Position numbers and translations under genes: made by a program. A stretch of DNA of 64,000 bases, taken from NCBI RefSeq assembly GCF_027596085.1, contig NC_072464.1, positions 15,079,624-15,143,623 on the forward strand. Direction: 5' to 3'. This document shows positions 1-11,100 of this stretch, piece after piece; position 1 is the first letter of the stretch; every line of letters starts with the position of its first letter. This DNA is from Anoplopoma fimbria (taxonomy: Eukaryota; Chordata; Actinopteri; Perciformes; Anoplopomatidae). A model generated the notes under the pieces. It ran no database searches, had not been told where the DNA came from, and worked only from the letters and a program-made list of their open reading frames with translations.

Positions 1-64
1 CCATATTCACTGATTGCAGTACAACAGCAATCTGAGGAATCATTTTCGCTGTAGTGGTACTCAC

Positions 65-136
65 TGAGAAAGTGGACAGCAAGGTAATGGCGTCGGTCTT
101 GTTTACAGACTTCACAGTGGTCAGGCAATCAGTAAC
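65..136 (-). CDS. ercc1: ercc1 coding exon 7
   Basis: Encodes [20 protein letters not shown], then STFS, the first helix-hairpin-helix. Donor gtgagt at 64-59. The next, final coding exon is not in the window: bases 1-58 read as intron. Confidence 0.93.
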
Positions 137-3100
137 CTTAAAACAAACCAATCAAATCATAATTGCATTGTTCAAAGACTCAAAAAAACCTACACAACTT
201 TTGCAAATACATTTACATTCAATTTTCCTTTACATTCTATGCGACTGCATAATATTCAGTCAATCACATAAAAAGGTCTTCCATATTGTCAATTGATCCC
301 ATTAAAAATAGCAATAACTTCAATATTTAAATAAAAAAAAGGAAATCCACACACTTTTGACAGGTAGTTTTTCTCAACTTGCTCCTTCAGTAGGTCTGCA
401 GGTTTCTTTTCGTAGGACTTATACGTTTCCAGGTAACGCCCTGCCTCCTCTGGACTGCCAAATCAACATGAAGAAAATATTAGTTATCATTATTTATTCT
501 TTTTAGTTTATTATCAAGCACAATGTTCCCTTATCAACAGAAAAAGAGAATAAACTGGAGTTTGTCTAGGACTCAAATTTCTATCTGTTGATCCTGGCCG
601 GAATAAACAACATAATAAAACAACATATCTTGAATGTTACAATTGAATGGTATGGAAAGACATTAAAACACATTACAAACCCAAAGAGACATTACATAAC
701 ACATTCATCTTTTGATTACACACGTTTTAAGGTGGCAAAGCCAGGATTATTGAGAAAATGAAACATTTAAAAGAGCTTCCAAGCACACTCTCCTCTATGT
801 CTGTGTCCTGTCAGTAGCTGTTCAGTCCACTTGGAAATATGTTGCACTTCTTACCTCCAGGCCAAGATGAGAGTGCAGTCAGCCATGATGCCGATGCGAG
901 CCAGCTCCTTCAAAGTATGATGAGGATCTTTCTGTGATGGGATAAAAAAAAAGAAAAACAGGGGAAAAAACCACATTATCTTTAATCTCTATAAATGGAA
1001 CTTGGGGTTATATAGATCTCTATGGAGATGTTCTGGAAAAGTTTTTGAACCAGATCTGAATCTCTCATACAGTATCTAGTATTTTTTATTATTCCATTTT
1101 GTTAAATATAACATAAAAACCGAAACTAAAACATTGCATTCTAATCCTTGTCAGTACTTTTTAATATAAATTGTCATTACCTACCCGAGAGCTGTAATAG
1201 TTAACTAGCTAGCCTATTAAAATGTAGACATTTTTAGTTTTTTTTTTTTTTATCAATTTGTTGCTATGTTTTTTTAAATGAACAGCTGACCAGATATTCC
1301 CAAGGTCTTTTTTTTTTACATGAACATTAAGAAAAGTAGCATCAGTCTTGAACTGTGGAAGCCGTAAGCTTTGAACAAATTCAGACAAACGCTCTGCAAG
1401 CATAAGCACAAGAAAATAATACAAGTTCGGATGTAGCTCTCAAAACAGCAGCACTTTATAGGTTTTGAAGTATTGAGGTTTGAGTTAACCACAATAAGAA
1501 AAACAGAAAAAAAATGGATTAAAAACTTAATTTTATGTTGTTATAAATCTATTAAGTCTATTTTATCAATTAATTTAATTCATTTTTAAAGGTAATATTG
1601 CAGCAATTAATATAATTTAACACTGAAAATGTTGTATATTAGAAATAGGTACTAGTTTTTAACAGAGTACAATAGGACATTTAAGAAACATTAAAACATC
1701 TGGCATAGCTGGAGCACAGCGGGTTAAACAAACAAAATGTAACAATTTGATCAGAGTTGATGTACCGCTTTCAATAATTAAAATATGTCTCTTTTGGATC
1801 TGATAATGATTATAATGATTGGGCCTGGACTCTACAACTGTGAAGTTTAATAGAATAGAATATTGCCTTGTAAGAGTTAAAACACTTAAGCAGTTTAAGA
1901 TGTGTGACTATGTGAATAAATATAATCTGTAAATGTCAATGTACGGATTACAAAACTTTTTTTTGTTTTTACTTACCACGTCTACTTGCACCAGTAACAC
2001 TCGCAGGGTAAAATTCTGTCCAAGCTGCTTCAGGCGGTCGTGGATATAGTTTGGATTGAGATTGTGATACCTCAGACTTTGCGCCAGGCCCAAAAACAAA
2101 ATTGCAGCAAAATAATATACAAGTTAAAAAAAACATCACACAATCTCACAATCAGTGGTCATTAAAACTAAAAAGTTTTGTTTATGACAACACACTGGAC
2201 AACCGGAAAAATAAAAGTGTCTGTTCATCTACGTACGCATGCAAACACATCATCTTCATCTCGTATACATAAACATACACTATACTTGAGGCACAAACAC
2301 ACACCTGAGGAAGAGAGCACAAGTTGTCAGGCCCAAGACATAGTCCGGTACAATTTCTCCAAACTCCCAGGGGACACTCCTCACAAACTTCAGGATGGGA
2401 TTTCCCCTCTGAATGAGAACATAATGATGATAAGAAATATGCAATTAGATACAGGTACCTGCTGTTGAGCAAGCCAGCTAACAAGCCTGAAAAGAGTCAA
2501 TCTATTCCACGCTTATAAAGAAACATGGGTAGTAGTAGTATCAACAAATGTATTATCAAGTAAACCTGGTGACTCTAAAGGGGAATATGCAGAGGATGGA
2601 TGAAAGGATGGAGATAGTTGGTAATTTCCTGCCCAAATCTAAGGTTATGCGTACCTGTCGAGGACTGACAATAATGCTGCTCCCGGACCCCACTGGTTTT
2701 GGGCCCAGATTTGGTATTGGGTCTGACCTTTGACAGTTCCCCTCTTTCTGATGTGAACCAGCCACCAGTGGGTCATCGCTCTTCTTAACCCCTTCAGATC
2801 CACCTTCACTCCCTTCAGCACAGTCCTGAGGTGTTTCACATCCGCCAGAGGCAGAAGACACTGAATCTGACTCACTTTTCTTTTGATTGGTACCTTCAGC
2901 AACTACAGTCTTGAGAGGTTTGGAGGAACCCTCTCTCTGAAGGGGAGCAGCCACATTGCTTTTACTCTGGACGATGTACTCTGCATAGGAAACTGGCTGC
3001 TCCACGGGCACAGAAGCAGGCTTTGCTGAAGCTGAAGTAGAGTCTGAGGTGTTTTGTCCTCCTTTGGATGAAGGCTGAAACTGCGGCTTTGGCTGCAAAA

Positions 3101-3379
3101 CAATGACATGATAATCCTGTCTGAGAGTCGAGAGTTATGAAATGCATCATGCAAAACAAACACTGGCGTTTTTGACAAGCATATTCAGCAGCAAAACCTC
3201 TTGTTGCATGGTTGGTAACGTTGAGCCATTTCAAAATATGAATGTATGGTTGCAGATGCCAGCCGGAAAGCCAGCCAGCTGTCGTAAAAAGTTGGAGGTA
3301 ATTATATCAAATTACCGACCGGTGTTCTTTCTTTGGCGAAAGCAGTGTCGTCCAGGTTGATGTTGAACCTCTTCTTCAT
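65..3379 (-). CDS. ercc1: ERCC1, DNA excision repair protein (XPF partner), 3' end truncated by window edge
   Basis: Non-catalytic subunit of the XPF-ERCC1 structure-specific nuclease, which cuts 5' of lesions in nucleotide excision repair and acts in crosslink repair in the nucleus. Seven coding exons on the minus strand join in frame: 3320-3379, 2655-3092, 2305-2408, 1977-2076, 855-931, 355-454 and 65-136, giving 317 residues. Seen: [27 protein letters not shown] (start of the central domain), [50 protein letters not shown] and the first helix-hairpin-helix, [17 protein letters not shown]. These match vertebrate ERCC1 nearly word for word. The first ~166 residues are Ser/Lys-rich and poorly conserved, as is usual. 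About 40 C-terminal residues (second hairpin, CPGLGPQK region) lie beyond the left edge. The start is the only ATG upstream in frame in exon 1 ([10 protein letters not shown] resembles the mammalian KKFVIPLDED stretch). Head to head with the SON-like gene. Confidence 0.95.
355..454 (-). CDS. ercc1: ercc1 coding exon 6
   Basis: Encodes [20 protein letters not shown], then [14 protein letters not shown], the linker helix leading into the XPF-binding helix-hairpin-helix domain. Acceptor ggcag, donor gtgtgt; phase 0 exit. Confidence 0.94.
855..931 (-). CDS. ercc1: ercc1 coding exon 5
   Basis: Encodes [20 protein letters not shown], then LILAW, end of the central domain. Flanked by cacag acceptor and gtaaga donor; phase 2 exit. 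Confidence 0.95.
1977..2076 (-). CDS. ercc1: ercc1 coding exon 4
   Basis: Encodes [19 protein letters not shown], then [14 protein letters not shown], central-domain core. Donor gtaagt; phase 0 exit. Confidence 0.95.
2305..2408 (-). CDS. ercc1: ercc1 coding exon 3
   Basis: Encodes [20 protein letters not shown], then [14 protein letters not shown], the beginning of the nuclease-like central domain. Donor gtgtgt, phase 2 exit into the next exon (S of LSLRYHN split). Confidence 0.95.
2655..3092 (-). CDS. ercc1: ercc1 coding exon 2
   Basis: Residues 21-166, flanked by a ttttgcag acceptor and a gtacgc donor, phase 0 at both ends. Ser/Gly/Lys-rich and probably disordered; it includes [12 protein letters not shown] and the conserved end SSIIVSPRQ. 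The region corresponds to the XPA-binding part of mammalian ERCC1, which is variable in length. Confidence 0.92.
3320..3379 (-). CDS. ercc1: ercc1 coding exon 1
   Basis: Residues 1-20 ([20 protein letters not shown]). The ATG is at 3377-3379 on the minus strand. The only donor that keeps frame with exon 2 reads gtcggt, a GT donor with a weak third base. The neighbouring better-looking gtaatt four bases further would break the frame. Confidence 0.75.
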
Positions 3380-3601
3380 GTCTTCTAGCTGATGATGACT
3401 TTTCAAGAAAACATAACAGCTATCCTCTTGACTTGAGCTCTCCTTACAGAGCTACACCACCATGGATGTCTAAGGAGCTACAGCAACAACACAACAAGAC
3501 TTCCGACCCGATTCCTTCAGAATAAAAGCAACGTATCAAAAATATTCAATTCTCAACCAATTATAACTCTCTGATATTTTACTTTATTCTCACGTTTCCA
3601 T

Positions 3602-3609
<8 letters not shown>

Positions 3610-3675
<66 letters not shown>
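3610..3675. repeat. (AT)n microsatellite
   Basis: About 65 bases of uninterrupted AT dinucleotide. It continues as (TA)n at 3898-3916 on the other side of the MITE, so the transposon probably landed inside one AT array. Confidence 0.95.
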
Positions 3676-3679
<4 letters not shown>

Positions 3680-3898
3680 CAGTCAAAAGTTTGGACACAC
3701 CTTCTCATTCAACTTCTTTGAAGAATCTAAAATATAAAACATATTCTGGTTTGTTGAGCATTTGTTTGTTTACCACATAATTCCATATGTGTTCCTTCAT
3801 ATTTGGATGTCTACAATATTAATCTACAAAAAAAAAAAAAAAAAAAATAAAGAAAAACCATTGAATGAGAAAGTGTGTCCAAGTGTGACTGGTACTGT
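3675..3898. mobile_element. Tc1/mariner-type non-autonomous element (MITE)
   Basis: Terminal inverted repeats of about 38 bases: the left end (3675-3712) starts agtaccagtcaaaagtttgg, and the right end (3861-3898) is its imperfect reverse complement ending gactggtactgt. TA bases flank both ends, as expected for Tc1/mariner insertion. The ~150-base interior has an A run and no transposase. The arms match a fish Tc1-like family known to me by sequence; the exact family name is uncertain. Confidence 0.8.
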
Positions 3899-4206
3899 AT
3901 ATATATATATATATATTTGTTTATTTATTAAATTATATCAGACACTAATTATTATTCACAACAGTATATTTCCAAACATGTCCGAAAGGCATAATTAAGT
4001 GTTCACTGTATATGGGCATGACAGTTGACTACCAAAATGGCAGTACTTTAACATTACAGTTGCTGCGTAATACATTTCTTCAAGTTAAAACAAGAATAAC
4101 ACATGCTGTCCTGATGTTTTTGTGGATTCTTATCTGTTTTTTTATTGCTTATTTGCTTATTTATAATACTTGTTTTGAGCTTGTTTTTTTTATACTATGT
4201 CTCTTG

Positions 4207-4295
4207 TTTGCACTATACCCTATGTTGCTGTAAATCCTGTAAATATCCCCACTGTGGGGCTGGTAAATGATTATCTTATCTTATCTTATCTTATG
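4207..4295 (+). mobile_element. Non-LTR retrotransposon 3' tail
   Basis: Reads tttgcactatac... tgttgctgtaa... ccccactgtggggctggtaa... followed by (TTATC)n. This is a common fish LINE/SINE 3' end of the type ccccactgtgggactaataaagg plus short repeats. The same tail closes the SINE at 62806-62975. Confidence 0.65.
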
Positions 4296-4529
4296 TTTTA
4301 CAAGAAAAGCATTAAATACTGTGACAGTGGGCCCACTTGATTTTTCCCACAGACAAACAACTCAATATAAACACCTAATTGAATAATTGAAATGTTTGCA
4401 AGTTAAATGTGGTTAACCCTGACTTTATGACAAAGAAGTCGTACATGACTGAGAAAATGAGTCTTATAATCCACACAGCCCTCCAAAATACAGGGTCAAT
4501 TTTCTACACAAATGTATTGCATAGCATCC

Positions 4530-4732
4530 ACTTAGCACTTATTGTATTCGTATTAGTTTGTTTCTGCACTGTACTTTTGCTCTGGTTTATGCTCTTAGAT
4601 GCTTGTTTAAGAAAGGAGATGCACTTATGACTTCTGGTGACTGTAGTTCTCTTGAATACCTATGTTGAATACACTTATTGTAAGTCGCTTTGGGTAAAAG
4701 CATCTGCTAAATGACTGTAATGTAATGTATTG
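4530..4732 (+). mobile_element. Fish retroposon 3' end (L2-like tail)
   Basis: Contains ttgtaagtcgctttgggtaa then aagcatctgctaaatgactg with a short TGTAA repeat at the end, a 3' terminal sequence found in many fish retroposons. No coding part remains. Class assignment is from memory. Confidence 0.65.
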
Positions 4733-5267
4733 TATATTGTTCATGTCTCAGCTTAAAGAGAAATGTGGCACTGAAAAAAAACAAAACTTTGTCAATTTAG
4801 TGACAAAATATATGATGTTTGTGCACCTAACTGTACAAGGCCTGTCAGACTGAGTATCAGCCTCTTTATGTTGAGTACCAAGAAGACAAATGGCAGGTCA
4901 GTATGTGGAATGTATGCTAATCCATTCCAATATTAAACTAAAGTATCAAACCTCCCCTGTACTTGCCAGTTTATCAGGTAGGCCTAGATAAAGCTAATGT
5001 AGTCCTGTATATACATGTTAACTTCAGCAAGGTTATAATGTTGCTTTTTTTAAATGTAAATAGTTTTTCAGAGGTGTTGGTCCATCCCATGTATATGAAG
5101 GGTAGACTAAATATTAGAAACACCTCTCAGTATAACGTTACAGTTCAACAGCACCACAAAGCTGACACAAAAAATAAACCACCACCTCTAAAACATTAAA
5201 TAAAGACTTTATACAATATTAAACTGCATTAGTTTTTAACCTAGGTGTGCCAAGTAAACTGTCAAGT

Positions 5268-5870
5268 CTACATATAAATGATAGTAGACAGGTTAAAAAG
5301 CATAGGATGATTATACAAACGTACAAAGCTAGAGAGACAGGCTAATATGGCCCATCTCCTCTCCATCCTCCTCCGCACCCTGGCTCTTCTTTGACGAATT
5401 CTTCGCCTCAGTTGTGCAGCCTCCTCTTCAGCTTCTCTATAAAGCACACCGACAGCAACGGCAACCAGCCTCTGATCCATTTTGATGTCTTATGTGTAAT
5501 TTTGTCTAATTTTCTAATGTTAACCTTTGTCCCCCGCCATTGGCGTTTTATTATATGTAGGCTACAGATCTTGTAACACTAAATATATACATATTAATAT
5601 TTTCTAAATGAAAACGAAAAAAAGGCAGGGTTGTGTTTTATATCATATTTCGTTTTATTGTCAATATATAAATGACAGTGAAGATGACCGGAGTAGACAG
5701 GACCGACGAGCTGAGTTGGTGACGTCATCGAGTTCGCTGCTGTTCCGATTGCAGAATGACGTAATGACGTACTGCGTCCTCGCGTCCTCGGGAGGTTGTA
5801 CTCCCGAGTTCGAACTATCCAAGTCTGAACTAGCAAGTTTGCAAGTCCAAACTTGACAATACTTGGTATT
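5268..5870 (-). mobile_element. Probable Harbinger-type DNA transposon remnant
   Basis: Minus-strand ORF from ATG at 5480 to 5268 begins MDQRLVAVAVGVLYREAEEE and continues with an Arg-rich stretch (RRRIRQRRARVRRRMERRW), resembling the start of predicted HARBI1/ALP1-like ORFs in fish. It then degenerates; no nuclease core is present. The upstream flank (5690-5870) is GC-rich and holds a CRE (tgacgtca, 5720-5727), two more gacgta motifs and a small inverted repeat ctcgggag/ctcccgag (5787-5808). Element ends were not resolved. Confidence 0.4.
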
Positions 5871-6186
5871 GAGAAAGAGCCACACAGTCTATGCATGGAA
5901 CACAATTACAACACTAAGGGTTTCAGATTTTTATTTTTGTTATTCCAACTATAAGAACTGTAGCTGAAATGTACTGTGCATAGAGGGCATAAAGAACAGC
6001 AAACCATAATGATGCCTTTATAAAAATAAAAAAAAATAAAAAAGTTTATGCCATCCAAATCTGATACAAACACCCATGTAGACGAACAATATGTTTTTAT
6101 TTTGTTTTACATTAAATAATAAATACCAGGACAGACTGCTCGTTTGCTACAAAGACGTAAATAGGTTCGCTACCATGGAGCACGTA

Positions 6187-6200
6187 GTTGCCTAGGAGAC
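6187..6200. promoter_or_regulatory. RFX X-box-like motif in SON-like gene promoter
   Basis: gttgcctaggagac fits the RFX consensus RYYNYY-N(1-3)-RRNRAC (GTTGCC, TA, GGAGAC). It sits in a CpG-rich patch just upstream of the predicted first exon. Confidence 0.55.
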
Positions 6201-6250
6201 GGTAACGCCGCCATTGAAACCGCGCAGCATGGCATGCCGGGATACTTTTC

Positions 6251-6264
6251 TCCATCATGGCGGA
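6251..6264 (+). promoter_or_regulatory. YY1-type element at the SON-like gene 5' end
   Basis: tccatcatggcgga contains an ATGGCGG core typical of YY1 sites just downstream of housekeeping transcription starts. A second ccgccatt core is at 6208-6215, and ggcatgccgggata (6231-6244) resembles part of the ZNF143/THAP11 motif in reverse. Confidence 0.4.
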
Positions 6265-6280
6265 TCAAGTAGTTGGCTAA
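6257..6280 (+). CDS. Upstream ORF in 5'UTR exon of the SON-like gene
   Basis: A complete 7-codon frame (MADQVVG, stop TAA 6278-6280) two bases before a plausible splice donor (aacgtgagc, GT at 6282). If exon 1 ends at 6281 and joins exon 2 at 8055, this uORF precedes the main ATG. It overlaps the YY1-type motif, so the ATG could equally be part of that DNA element. Confidence 0.35.
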   Translation: MADQVVG

Positions 6281-6446
6281 CGTGAGCGGTTAGCATATTC
6301 AACGATTATTCGGTGTCCCGCATTGAATGACTGTAGCTATCTGGCGTTTTCTACACACGGACAGCATCCACAGGACAAACACTGGGTAATTATTGGCGAC
6401 ATGATCGATAGCTGTGATGCGTGAGCGAGCTTGCTTTGTTACTAAA

Positions 6447-6513
6447 TGAGCTAGCTAGCGAGCTAGCTGTGAATAGAGAAGCGCATGCTAAGGAGCTAGC
6501 TAGCTAGCTAGCG
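6447..6513. repeat. GCTAGCTA palindromic repeat patch
   Basis: Two runs of (GCTA)n, agctagctagcgagctagct and gagctagctagctagctagc, within the first intron of the SON-like gene, inside its CpG-rich 5' region. Confidence 0.7.
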
Positions 6514-6798
6514 GCGAAGGCGGTGGACGAGTCGGCCGCGGCGTGCAGGCAGCATGTTTGGCTATCACACCGTATACGTTGTGCAAATTAGTTTACCTTT
6601 CAGGGATTAACAGTTTTAAAGGAAAAACAAATGTATTTATCCAGTTATGGAGAGCTAGCTGCAGTGGTCTGTGCATGCATGTTACCGCTGCTTACGGCCG
6701 TGCAGGCCTGTTCAGTGTTATCTAACATGTGTGTGCTGCTGGTTGAAAGTTTTCCCTCTTTTCGTGTTTTGGCTGCACAACCGCTGATGTCTTACACT

Positions 6799-6837
6799 GT
6801 TAGTATGGTTGTTTTGGGATAAAACAACCATACTAAC
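6799..6837. repeat. Perfect 17-bp inverted repeat (hairpin)
   Basis: Arms 6799-6815 (gttagtatggttgtttt) and 6821-6837 are exact reverse complements around a 5-base loop (gggat). Lies in the predicted first intron of the SON-like gene. Confidence 0.95.
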
Positions 6838-8054
6838 GCGACTATTGTTCAATGTAAGTACTTTGTGTATATATAACACGTGTATGCCATTTGAGGTGCT
6901 AAAGGGTTGAGATTGTGTCTTCATTGACAATGTTTGAGTAACGTCGCGTGAGCTGAGCCGTGTTTCTTCACAGCTATAGCAAGGCTCATGTTGAGTTTAT
7001 TAAAACTTAACAGTTATAGTCATGTCATGTGGTCACTTCCTAATTTAAGACATTTCACTCAGTTTGGGTTTGGTGTCAGGAAATGTGAACCAACTTAGTC
7101 TGTGAGACGATGCAGGGGAGGCAACCTTTGTTTGGTTGGTTGTTTGGTCCTAGATCCATTGAATCGTATGTGTCTTTACACCTCCGGCCTAGTTTCAATC
7201 AGTGGTGTTAAGACATGTTAATGTTATGTTGGTTGCCTGCAGACTATTTCTTCCTTGAAGATGGCTGATCTGCTGGAGGTTACACGGCACTTTTCACTTG
7301 GATCTCGTTTTACTTATTTGAATCTTTCAAAATTGTGTAACTGTACTGGAAACTAATTGAACAGTGTGTTTGCAGACTGTAAAATCAGAAGCAGGGGGTA
7401 ATCCTCAACTTTGTTATCCTCTCTGTGATACAGTCAGCTTTCGTCATTTGTGCCGAGACATACTCTGGGTTAAACTGAGCCTTGGGGTTGTGTGTTTAGA
7501 AACAAGCTGTCTTAGTTTGCCAGCTAAACCGTTGGGTTGTTGACCAGAAGAATTAAGATCTTGGCAACAGTATTTGGTTTAAAAAATGAATATCACAAAC
7601 CTCACAATGCCCACTTAGGAAGGAGAGTGAATGACAACTCCACATTTATTTTTGCGTATTTTTTTTATTTCAGTGCAAATTGGAAATGGATCACCTCCAA
7701 TCCTGAATCCAAAGATATTCTTGGTATATTTTATTACTGCATTGTAGTCACAGAGGATTCATTTACAACTGCAGTCTAAATCTTAACTTCATGAAGTTTA
7801 TAATGTTCAGTCTTTTGTTCAAACTGCTTAACAGAGGTATCAATTCAGTTTAAATTCTGGAGACGGTTTTTGTTTTGGCTTGGCATAGTGTGGCCAAAGC
7901 AGACCTACCAAGGCCCAGGCAAAAACCCTATTGGTATTAACATAAAGATGGTGTTGGTTGCATATAACTGTAGCATGGCTATGAAATGCATCTTATTGTG
8001 TTGGTGCTGCATTATTTGTTGTTTAAGTTACAATAACTTTGTTTCCTTTGCCAG

Positions 8055-8151
8055 TGTTGAGTGAGGGAGCATCACGGCAGAGACGTTAGGAGAGCATTTT
8101 ACAAAATCAGGGCCACCAGCACAATGGACTGTGCAGTTGAAATCCCCTCAG
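8055..8151 (+). CDS. son-like: SON-like gene first coding exon (CDS 8124-8151)
   Basis: Acceptor tttgccag, 69 bases of 5'UTR, then ATG at 8124 (acaATGG, good context) giving MDCAVEIPS and donor gtgagt at 8152, phase 1. An in-frame join with the next exon supports this start. Confidence 0.8.
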
Positions 8152-11100
8152 GTGAGTGATGGAGAAAACACAAATACTTTTTTGTCTTTCAAATTTTGAC
8201 ACATTTTAATTTTGTTTATTTTACTGCTGGATTCCCCAGATTTCAGGTTTAAAATGTTAGCCCATCATAGAAGTCGACATGATTGCTGCATTTTTATTGA
8301 CATAGTCAGTAAAGTTTTCCCCCTAAATCAACTTTACAGCTGTATTTTTGAAGTTTCATGTCAGAAGGTCGTTACTGTGCATGGTCTTTGATGTGGTTAC
8401 GTGTTTTCATTGCTTGTAGGAATAAACTACATTAGCAAGGTTCATCGTTATGAAGAAAAGAGTCGCACATATATAATTGTATAGTTTCTTTTGCCTTGGT
8501 TTGTTATGAGTATTCCATTTTTATGGAAAAGAGCCTTATACTGAATGCTTCATTGTCAAGTTGAAAGGCTAACCAATATTTGCCCAATGTCCCGTAGCCA
8601 TTTATCACTCTACTGTTTGAGTACCGTGAACATTTTACACAGGAACATGAATAAAATGATCAACACAAGCCTTCAGCTAAATTTAGTTTACTCATTTAAA
8701 GTGCAGCCCAAATAAAATAACTCACACCAGGTTTTCTACATGTCATGGATTTGTGAAATTCTTGTGTAATCTGAAATACTGGCTGCTCTGTGCAGGTGAG
8801 GATGAGGCACCTGAGAAAGACGATATGAATGTGAAGGAAGGGAATGAGCCACCCCCCAAGAAAAACAAGAAGCACAGAAAACACAAGAGCAAAAAGAAGA
8901 AGCGGAAGAGGAAGGGGGAAAAGGAGAGCACTTCCGAATCTGGTGCTGAGTCTGATGTGGAGCCACAGGCACCTGCAAAGCCTGTCAGGACCACCAGAGC
9001 CAGGTCAGGAGAAATTTTAATTTAATCACATTGCGTAAACTAAATGTACTGTCGACTGTGACTTGGCAGAGGTAGTATTCCATCAACCTAATTTTTTTCA
9101 TTTTGTAAAATCCTTTTTTGTGCAAATAGTAAGCACATCTTATTTGAATGTGTTACTAATATTTTTTGTCAATGTTTCATATCTTTTGCTGTTAAGATTT
9201 CATATTCACGTTGCGGCCACAGTTTTTGAACATGAATTACCATTACAAAATGTATTCTTGTTGGAGATGCGCCAATTGCAATTTTCTTGGCCAATTCAGA
9301 TTTTTTCAAAGGTCTGACTTGTCAATTCAAATTTTTGCTGATTATGAATTTCTTTCTTAAAAACATCATTGACATTCCAGGCTCAATGTTTTTTATATAT
9401 ATATATATATAATATATTTTATATTGTCAGGGATCCCCCCCCCCCCCCCCCCAAATAAAAATTATTGTAACTGTCCACAAGTCAGTGTAAACCTACATGT
9501 TACCCTTTCACTTTGTTATTTCATCTTTAGTCGTTATTTGCATAAAAACACATAATACAAATTAGGAAAGTTTTATTTAAGTACTTGCTTTGATTGAAAA
9601 ACATTTTGATATTTGATTTTTTTTTTACATCTCAAATATCTATTTTATAGTGCCTAAGTTCTACACATAAACAAAGAAAAACCACAATGTTTTCTTTTTC
9701 TTGGTGTTTTTAGTGCCAGACTGGCAGCATCTACAGGACCTGGAGACCAAGCTGGTCTGAAGGAGGAGGGAAAAAGGGATGGCATTACAGGTAGGAGACC
9801 CTCACACACAAACACGATTAATATTTCTTTAAAAGTAATGTATTGTTTCCTGTTATTTCTTTTTTTAATCGTCACTTCTCCTCTCAGATCGTGCAGATAC
9901 GGAGGGAGATGCAAAATCCAAAAAACACAAAAGACACGCTGCCAAGAAGAAGAAAAAGAAGAGGAAGAAAGACGAAAAGCAGGGGAAAAAATCCCCATCT
10001 CGCTCCCCATCTGAAAGCAGCTCAGCTTCAGGCTCCGAGTCCGAAGGTGAAGGCGGGAAAGTGGTTGGTGACGGAAAATACTCGCCAGCTGCAGCATCCG
10101 AACCTCAAGAACCAGTGTCCAAACTGCTTTCCAAAAGCAAACGAGGAGATAAATCTGAACAGCTTGGAGTGAAGAAAGAGGAGATATCAGATAACGACGT
10201 GTCTCCATCTGCAGAGAAGTGCAGCAATACCAATCAAACAGAAAAGGATATGAGGTCTCCCTCTGCAGGCCAGGATGAGATAACACAGACGGCAACAGTT
10301 AAGACAGAGGGTAGTCATGAGGGTTCATTCAGCCACGCCCAGGAACTCCCTGACATCATCCCTAAACAGGAAGGTGCTACCCCAAGAGAAGACCCAGGCC
10401 TGAAAGATCAGTCCAATTCAGTTCAGAGGGCTCAGCTCATGGAGCGTGAATCATCCAGATGCAAGTCTCCATCCCCTCCCATGGGCCTAGACATTAAGCG
10501 GTCTGGGTCAAGTCATAGTCGTTCACCAACACCTAGTCCTAGTAGGGAGCAGTCTGGTCAAACGGCAGCAGCAACGAAAGAACGGTCAAGAACCCATTCC
10601 AGGTCAACATCTAAAGAAAAACGGTCTATAACTCCTCTAAAAAGTCGGCAGCTATCCCGCTCTCAGTCCCCTAAATCTAAGAGGAAGTCCGTCTCCCACT
10701 CCCCAAAGCCTCTCAAGAGAGATAACCGCCAGTCCCGGTCTACCTCTCGCTCCCTCACCCCCAAGAAGAAGGTGTCCAAGTCTCCAAGGAAGTCCAAGTC
10801 TCCTAAACGCCGGAGGAGTTCATTGTCTGTTTCTCCAAAGAGACGCAGAAGTTCCCACTCTCCTAAAAGAAAGTTGTCCCGATCCCCTAAACGCGGTGGT
10901 CGCAGGTCTCCCTCTCTCTCTCGGTCTCCAAGGAGAAGTCGAAGGCACTCCAGGGCCCGCTCACCTAGGCGAGGTGGTGCGGTTGGGAGGCGTTCAAGGT
11001 CACGTTCTGTTACAAAAAACCGCCGCTCCAGCTCTAGATCAAGACGTCCTGTTCGTCGCTCCAGGACACCGGTAAGACGCGCGGGAGGTAGGCGCTCCAG

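Larger units (their letters stand above)
3899..6150. other. Intergenic spacer between ercc1 and the SON-like gene
   Basis: Apart from the listed retroposon tails and Harbinger-like remnant, I see AT-rich sequence with no exon-like open frame flanked by splice sites. Confidence 0.6.

Noticed and set aside
2182..2484. 100-residue minus-strand open frame over ercc1 exon 3
   Set aside because: Wrong frame relative to the conserved ERCC1 sequence; a shadow of exon 3.
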